A DNA stretch of 64,000 nucleotides from Thermoproteota archaeon (lineage in GTDB: Archaea; Korarchaeota; Korarchaeia; Korarchaeales; Korarchaeaceae), in NCBI GenBank assembly GCA_026986575.1, contig JALSOH010000011.1:1-64000 (forward strand), read 5' to 3'. Of the stretch, positions 60,801 to 64,000 are shown piece by piece. The position numbers were made by a program, and so were the translations under genes. The notes below the pieces were generated by a model that saw nothing but the letters and a program-made list of their open reading frames with translations, made no database searches and was not told the origin of the DNA. Each line of letters opens with the position of its first letter. Within the stretch, counting starts at the first letter, position 1.

Positions 60801-62067
60801 GGGGGCTGGAACCGTAAGCCCCGAATATCATCCAACCCTTTAGGTATATTCTCTTGAACCTCCTTTGGAGTTCAGGAAGGATGTCGAGGAGGTATTTATG
60901 TTCTACAGCGAACCCATCGCGTGGTATGGGACACTCCTGAGTTCTGGACTTGATCTCCTCGTACAGCGCTCGGCCATACTCGCTGTACGGGCCACCCTTT
61001 CCCGTCAACAAATTGGCGAGCTCTTCCAGCGCTGAGGGATCTCTGCCTCCTCCAGCGGAATAGGAGTATATGGTGACCGCAGCCAGTCCTCTCGCCTGTC
61101 CCTCTGGCCCGACATCATCTGACTCCGGAGCATTGACGACGAAGGGATACCAGCTGATCTCGTACCGACTGGCGTCGGGAACCACGACAAGGCCGTCAGG
61201 TTCGACAGGCTCCCTCTCAAGCGGGTAATTAATCTCCGTGACCGGGACGTCCAGACCCTTCAAACCCATTACCGGTTCGAATGCGCTGGCAATAGCATCC
61301 AGATCCAGCTGCTTCACGGATGCTATCGACAGCAAGTACTGGAGGAGGCGAGCTGAAGCGAAAGCATCCTCTTCCGGTTCATGGGGATCGTATTCTATCC
61401 CGAAAATATTGCACAAGAACTCCAATGAGTGACTAGGCATCTCTGGGAGCACGACGTAGGATAGGGCGAGCGTGTCGATCACGAGCTTCCCAGAGAGGTC
61501 GACACCCCAGTTTGTGAGGATCGAGGTGTCGAATTCGTAAAGATTGTGTCCCACGACACGGTCGAACTTGTCCAGCAACCTAGTGATGAAGTAGTTGGGA
61601 TCGACCCCATATCTCTCCCTGAAGGCGTACAGATCGCCAACCTTAATCCTGAAGATCTCTGACCAGTCGTGCACGGAGAAGACGGACAGTCCTATCTCTC
61701 TAGGTCTCACCTCAACATCTATCTCGGTTTCGATGTCCAACGACAGTATCAGCTGTTCATCCGATTCCAACAGAGCTCTCGAATCGTCCAAACCGAGGGT
61801 CTCCACCACTGCCGCGAACTCCTTAAACTTGGCGAAGAAGAAAAGGACATCAAGGGCCTCCGCTACTAGCTCTTTCCTAAGCAGCGCCAGCGTCCTGCCA
61901 AGAAATCTGTTAGTCAGTATCCGGTAGATTCTGCCAGAATCCCTCTCATCTATGGCATATAGCAGCGATGCTAATGTCCTCTTGAACGCGAAATACGCCA
62001 GCGCTATGCCGACGAAGACCAGCAGGACGAACTCAAGCAACGCGACCACCCACCAACCTAATTCCAT
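57877..62067 (-). CDS. Membrane-anchored DEDDh exonuclease/RecQ-like helicase fusion
   Basis: 1396 aa. Residues 6-28 are a membrane helix. Residues about 105-250 are a DEDDh exonuclease: DIETE (111-115), VGHNLYEFD (172-180), HEPEEDAFASA (229-239). Residues 640-1005 are a superfamily 2 helicase: LPTGSGKS (666-673), VIDEIH (765-770), FTATITG, STKAFGMGVD and QEIGRAGRDG (991-1000), RecQ-like. Residues 1005-1396 include a late VGVPYGFKGSLEDS block. The order exonuclease then RecQ recalls the human WRN protein. Intact over 4.2 kb. DNA repair or defence are both possible. Confidence 0.85.
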   Translation of the reverse strand: MELGWWVVALLEFVLLVFVGIALAYFAFKRTLASLLYAIDERDSGRIYRILTNRFLGRTLALLRKELVAEALDVLFFFAKFKEFAAVVETLGLDDSRALLESDEQLILSLDIETEIDVEVRPREIGLSVFSVHDWSEIFRIKVGDLYAFRERYGVDPNYFITRLLDKFDRVVGHNLYEFDTSILTNWGVDLSGKLVIDTLALSYVVLPEMPSHSLEFLCNIFGIEYDPHEPEEDAFASARLLQYLLSIASVKQLDLDAIASAFEPVMGLKGLDVPVTEINYPLEREPVEPDGLVVVPDASRYEISWYPFVVNAPESDDVGPEGQARGLAAVTIYSYSAGGGRDPSALEELANLLTGKGGPYSEYGRALYEEIKSRTQECPIPRDGFAVEHKYLLDILPELQRRFKRIYLKGWMIFGAYGSSPLEVIEELEKLADEVVVESPFPPPTSGVKYVRPSRGGKGVFFVEKGLDVGNRHVDYLASLLFSLLASRRRKAIFVSNSREKLAAEKASSHRRMTVAVLSPASVSQLVRGSYKLSSTGYEVIIFSSAGLSAKLGSDQEYLLKGLMETCWLAGSDLTVVSSWSEMLEDEYLSKWAQIVEVEPDDEFHPKIPLVAFDSIDEAIKAAEEVVKRNWGFTIRPYQRRCISRLLSPYCPSHRMSKPLSIIILPTGSGKSLIFQTVARLLKNRIGGTTIVISPLLALMKDQVTSLRKRGFRVCEISSLSPDRSGCLHGLQLGTFEMVYVTPEQLRKDDVRKVLERAEINYIVIDEIHTMHKWKNFRPSYSFLASYLRKRREKGFWFPLAGFTATITGEGLQDVIDMLSGSSTFKLDDIGFDADFTGRLDFYEVEVIKGPVLRDNLFLDIRLTSRYRLKKLASVVAELVEWADNTFKGEPWIGLIFVSFVRSKRWDENAPTIAAYLERELGEPVVYFHGQLDAERKKEILHLIESVSKGDIMVPRIVVSTKAFGMGVDIPNIRWVIHHMMPESVEDYYQEIGRAGRDGSDARTVLLYSKNYDFKRRMWLLRMGFIRPEFVLRVYDRLRDADEGSIVPVLLLLPRKVLESKHEEILRGIKEGLFPEDLESSVERAVAVLNAIGVLDYEILYKKVAAAMSPNDPRPAFKLGDGYVLLPREAVNGQAFDLTLGHDGEFSVVRDNGLFGDRRVKCIQVNYLSENVDPGLVKSVVLEEWDRQVISLSLMDRFCNEVSKTPSEKRNELARRIVERYLSGSLEELYREMISRREELLLKVIGRDVLSIYDRMKDGGITITISEKEEIVQLFSSLVVLRMIKEGRLPSKLVVGVPYGFKGSLEDSVFDLLEELGLPPVSPRIVPITKEIAKSQYRVEDVLSGGEEVLLLVTNRTMASFRMRCSFALAPEKVHYVEVIRHRGMNSSQPNVLPL

Positions 62068-62257
62068 ACTTAAGCGCTAGGACTCTACCGACCGGAAATC
62101 GGGAGAAGCGAGCACTCAGAACATAGAACGAAATTTTTCTGCGAGAATCTCGAACCTTTGGTTGAAACGAGAACTCCATCACGAAGATTGAGCTATCCTC
62201 GGTGATCAACCTCCTCAATAAAACCCCGCCCACCTCTAACAGACGAGCGACTTCCAT
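62033..62257 (-). CDS. Possible small protein upstream of the helicase
   Basis: 74 aa from ATG 62257 (open to 62338). EVARLLEVGGVLLRRLITED and ISFYVLSARFSRFPVGRVLA look coding, but the 35-base overlap with the helicase start is large. No family. Either a partner gene or a spurious frame. Confidence 0.3.
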   Translation of the reverse strand: MEVARLLEVGGVLLRRLITEDSSIFVMEFSFQPKVRDSRRKISFYVLSARFSRFPVGRVLALKYGIRLVGGRVA

Positions 62258-62466
62258 CTTGGAGACGGATAATGCGCAGGTGAAGGAGAACACATTGCCA
62301 ATCCCCGAGAGATCACCCCGCGCTGTAGGACAGGACACCCTTATTATCCTGTTATCCCGAAATTTCTCAGGAGTGCTTCACTTTGAAAGGAGCGTACAGT
62401 AAAATCTCTTCCAGCAACCATCCTGATTGAAGTATTCCTTAGCAGAGTGGAAAACTTCCACCCTTC

Positions 62467-62475
62467 ACTTATAAA
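62467..62475 (+). promoter_or_regulatory. TATA box of the OLD-family gene
   Basis: CACTTATAAAC ends about 30 bp before ATG 62504, giving a near-leaderless transcript. Confidence 0.5.
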
Positions 62476-62503
62476 CAAAAAGTTTTCGATCGAACAGATC
62501 AGC

Positions 62504-64000
62504 ATGAGAATATCCTCACTTAGCATCGAGAATTACAGATGTTACTTGGATCTCCATCTGGAAATACACTCTGATTTCGGTGTGATAGTGGGACCAAACG
62601 ATTCAGGGAAGTCGACCATACTTAGAGCTCTGAATGTATTCTTTGAGAGCGAAAAGCCCAGTGAGGACGACATAAATGAGGTAGGCAAAAAAGAAGGGAT
62701 TAAGAAGATTGCGATCGGAGTTGGATTTGAAGTAGATCCGAACACCCCTATTGAGATAGAGGAGGGGGTGACAACCACCTTAAGAGAGGAGAACCTGCTG
62801 ATCGAGAAGCCCTCACCTGATGGTGGAACCGTGTATGAATTGAAGGTTTGGAAAACCTTTTTTCCGGGGACTAAGAAGAATCCCGAGATAAAACTAGGTG
62901 TCTACGACTACATCGATGGGGATTTTTCCAATCTTGCATCCAAGAAAGAATCGGAACTGAACGATCTGCTCGAAAAATACGGAATTCCCTACAAGAAATC
63001 CGGCAGATCCATAACTAACAGGGAAAAGAGAAGGGCCTTAAGGAATAAAGCTGATCAGCTGGGAATCCAGAAAATTGTGAGGATTATATCGCCAAGTAAC
63101 AATGTCAAGAATGCGATCATGAGCTTGCTGAGCCCTATAAGGTTCATTTTCTACCCGGCGGAGCAGCACATAGATAGGGCGGAGGTACCCCTTCAAAACG
63201 AGCTCATGCCCTTAATTTCGGAATCCATCCAAAAAGTGGGATCTGAGCTGAAATCAGAGTTCGAGAGCGCAGTTGAAAGTCAGATAGAGAAGAGCATAGA
63301 ACAGATAAACAGGATGTTGGATGACCTACATTCGGCCTTCGGTTACTCCTTTGAACTGACTCACCAGCTGAACTTCAGGTGGGAAAAATCCGTCTCCCTC
63401 GAGATAAGGGTTAAAGATCCCCAAGTCTCCGTCCCACCTAATTTCAGGGGAGCAGGAACCAGAAGGCTTATTCTTGCCACGGTGTTCCGATGGCTGGCTG
63501 AGAGATCGCTCGATAACAGATCTGATGAAGATTCCGATCATTACAAGTACATTTTCGCCATAGAAGAGCCAGAGGCTTTCCTACACCCCAAGGCAGTAAG
63601 TAGCCTCCTTGATTCACTAGAGGAGCTAACAGAGAAGGGAGTTCAGGTTTTCTGCACGACTCACTCCGATCGGGTGGTGGCAAGAGCGGATGACGAGTCC
63701 ATAATTTTCGTCCACAGATCTCCCGAGGGAGAGGTTCAGGTGGACGCCTTTCCGAACGTGGATGTGGTGGAGATAGCTAGAGAGCTGGGCGTATCTCCAC
63801 GTTCTGACCTACTCGCGCCTAAGGTGATCGTGTTCGTGGAAGGGGAGCACGACGTTTCCGTTTTCAGCTCTTTACTTAAGAAAGCAAGAGAGTTGGGTTG
63901 GACGGACATCTCGGAGAGGGACGTGTTGCTGTTGCCGTCGGGAGGGAATAACGTACAGACCCTCGTCGAAATCGAGGAGCTCATTAGATTTGGGAAAAAC
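62504..64000 (+). CDS. OLD-family ATPase with TOPRIM domain (3' truncated by window)
   Basis: At least 499 aa, no stop before the window end. ISSLSIENYRCYLDLHLEIH and GVIVGPNDSGKSTILRALNV form the Walker A head; LNFRWEKSVSLEIRV and PNFRGAGTRRLILATVFRWL the signature side; YIFAIEEPEAFLHPKAVSSL the Walker B/D-loop; FCTTHSDRVV the H-motif. VIVFVEGEHDVSVFSSLLKK begins the TOPRIM nuclease domain. OLD nucleases act alone or with a helicase (as GajA does in Gabija). The partner, if any, would lie beyond the window. A superfamily 2 helicase lies divergently upstream. Confidence 0.88.
   Translation, partial: MRISSLSIENYRCYLDLHLEIHSDFGVIVGPNDSGKSTILRALNVFFESEKPSEDDINEVGKKEGIKKIAIGVGFEVDPNTPIEIEEGVTTTLREENLLIEKPSPDGGTVYELKVWKTFFPGTKKNPEIKLGVYDYIDGDFSNLASKKESELNDLLEKYGIPYKKSGRSITNREKRRALRNKADQLGIQKIVRIISPSNNVKNAIMSLLSPIRFIFYPAEQHIDRAEVPLQNELMPLISESIQKVGSELKSEFESAVESQIEKSIEQINRMLDDLHSAFGYSFELTHQLNFRWEKSVSLEIRVKDPQVSVPPNFRGAGTRRLILATVFRWLAERSLDNRSDEDSDHYKYIFAIEEPEAFLHPKAVSSLLDSLEELTEKGVQVFCTTHSDRVVARADDESIIFVHRSPEGEVQVDAFPNVDVVEIARELGVSPRSDLLAPKVIVFVEGEHDVSVFSSLLKKARELGWTDISERDVLLLPSGGNNVQTLVEIEELIRFGKN

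Noticed and set aside
1-64000. Search by eye for tRNA, rRNA, CRISPR repeats and transposases
   Set aside because: No cloverleaf with GTTCGA-type arm, no regular repeat-spacer series, and no DDE or RuvC-like transposase motif was seen.

Overview
The window reads as a thermophilic archaeon of the TACK type, possibly a korarchaeote. The evidence is TATA boxes about 26-30 bp ahead of leaderless ATG/GTG/TTG starts, AGG/AGA-rich arginine codons, archaeal families (DUF432 beside MscS, DUF365, a form III RuBisCO relic) and a very large toxin-antitoxin load. The phylum is inference. I found no rRNA, tRNA, CRISPR array, insertion sequence or replication gene.

Layout. 1-8 kb: a GNAT-ACT protein, a HEPN/MNT pair, a membrane-anchored phospholipase-D nuclease, VapBC pairs, a decayed RuBisCO, a nucleotidyltransferase pair and a methyltransferase. 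8-25 kb: anchored or secreted proteins (beta-propeller, DNRLRE/Ig-like, DUF3108-like), a CPBP protease with a palindromic in-frame insert, AbrB/PIN pairs, a wrecked hydrolase-deacetylase fusion, an MFS transporter and a zincin. 25-31 kb: SixA phosphatase, VapBC, MntA-HepT, an acetoacetate-decarboxylase-like enzyme, MscS with DUF432, and an emfourin-like secreted protein.

31.3-36.7 kb is the most interesting segment. It is an AT-richer island with an M50-type membrane protease, a winged-helix ORF whose last 37 residues look like a peptide precursor with two Cys, a radical SAM/SPASM enzyme, an ABC exporter and a class I isoprenoid-synthase-like protein. The last four genes overlap or abut. I read it as a candidate RiPP (modified peptide) system.

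36.9-39.7 kb holds a 620-aa exported, membrane-spanning protein and a zinc-ribbon partner. 40-53 kb is a TA graveyard: intact VapBC, DUF2283/DUF4258, DUF433/DUF5615 and TumE-like pairs lie among relics of a DUF365 protein, an AAA ATPase, a nuclease and an EVE-like domain. 54-56.3 kb holds an HhH-GPD-like protein with a nuclease-like protein; decayed copies of both lie at 49.3-51.8 kb in the same order and strand. 57.9-64 kb holds a membrane-anchored DEDDh exonuclease/RecQ-like helicase and, divergently, an OLD-family ATPase that runs off the window.

Damage. At least nine genes carry a single-base indel in or beside a short homopolymer, which suggests sequencing error as much as decay. A second set carries in-frame TAA, TAG or TGA codons, which is more like true decay. 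Gene spans below are given across such lesions.
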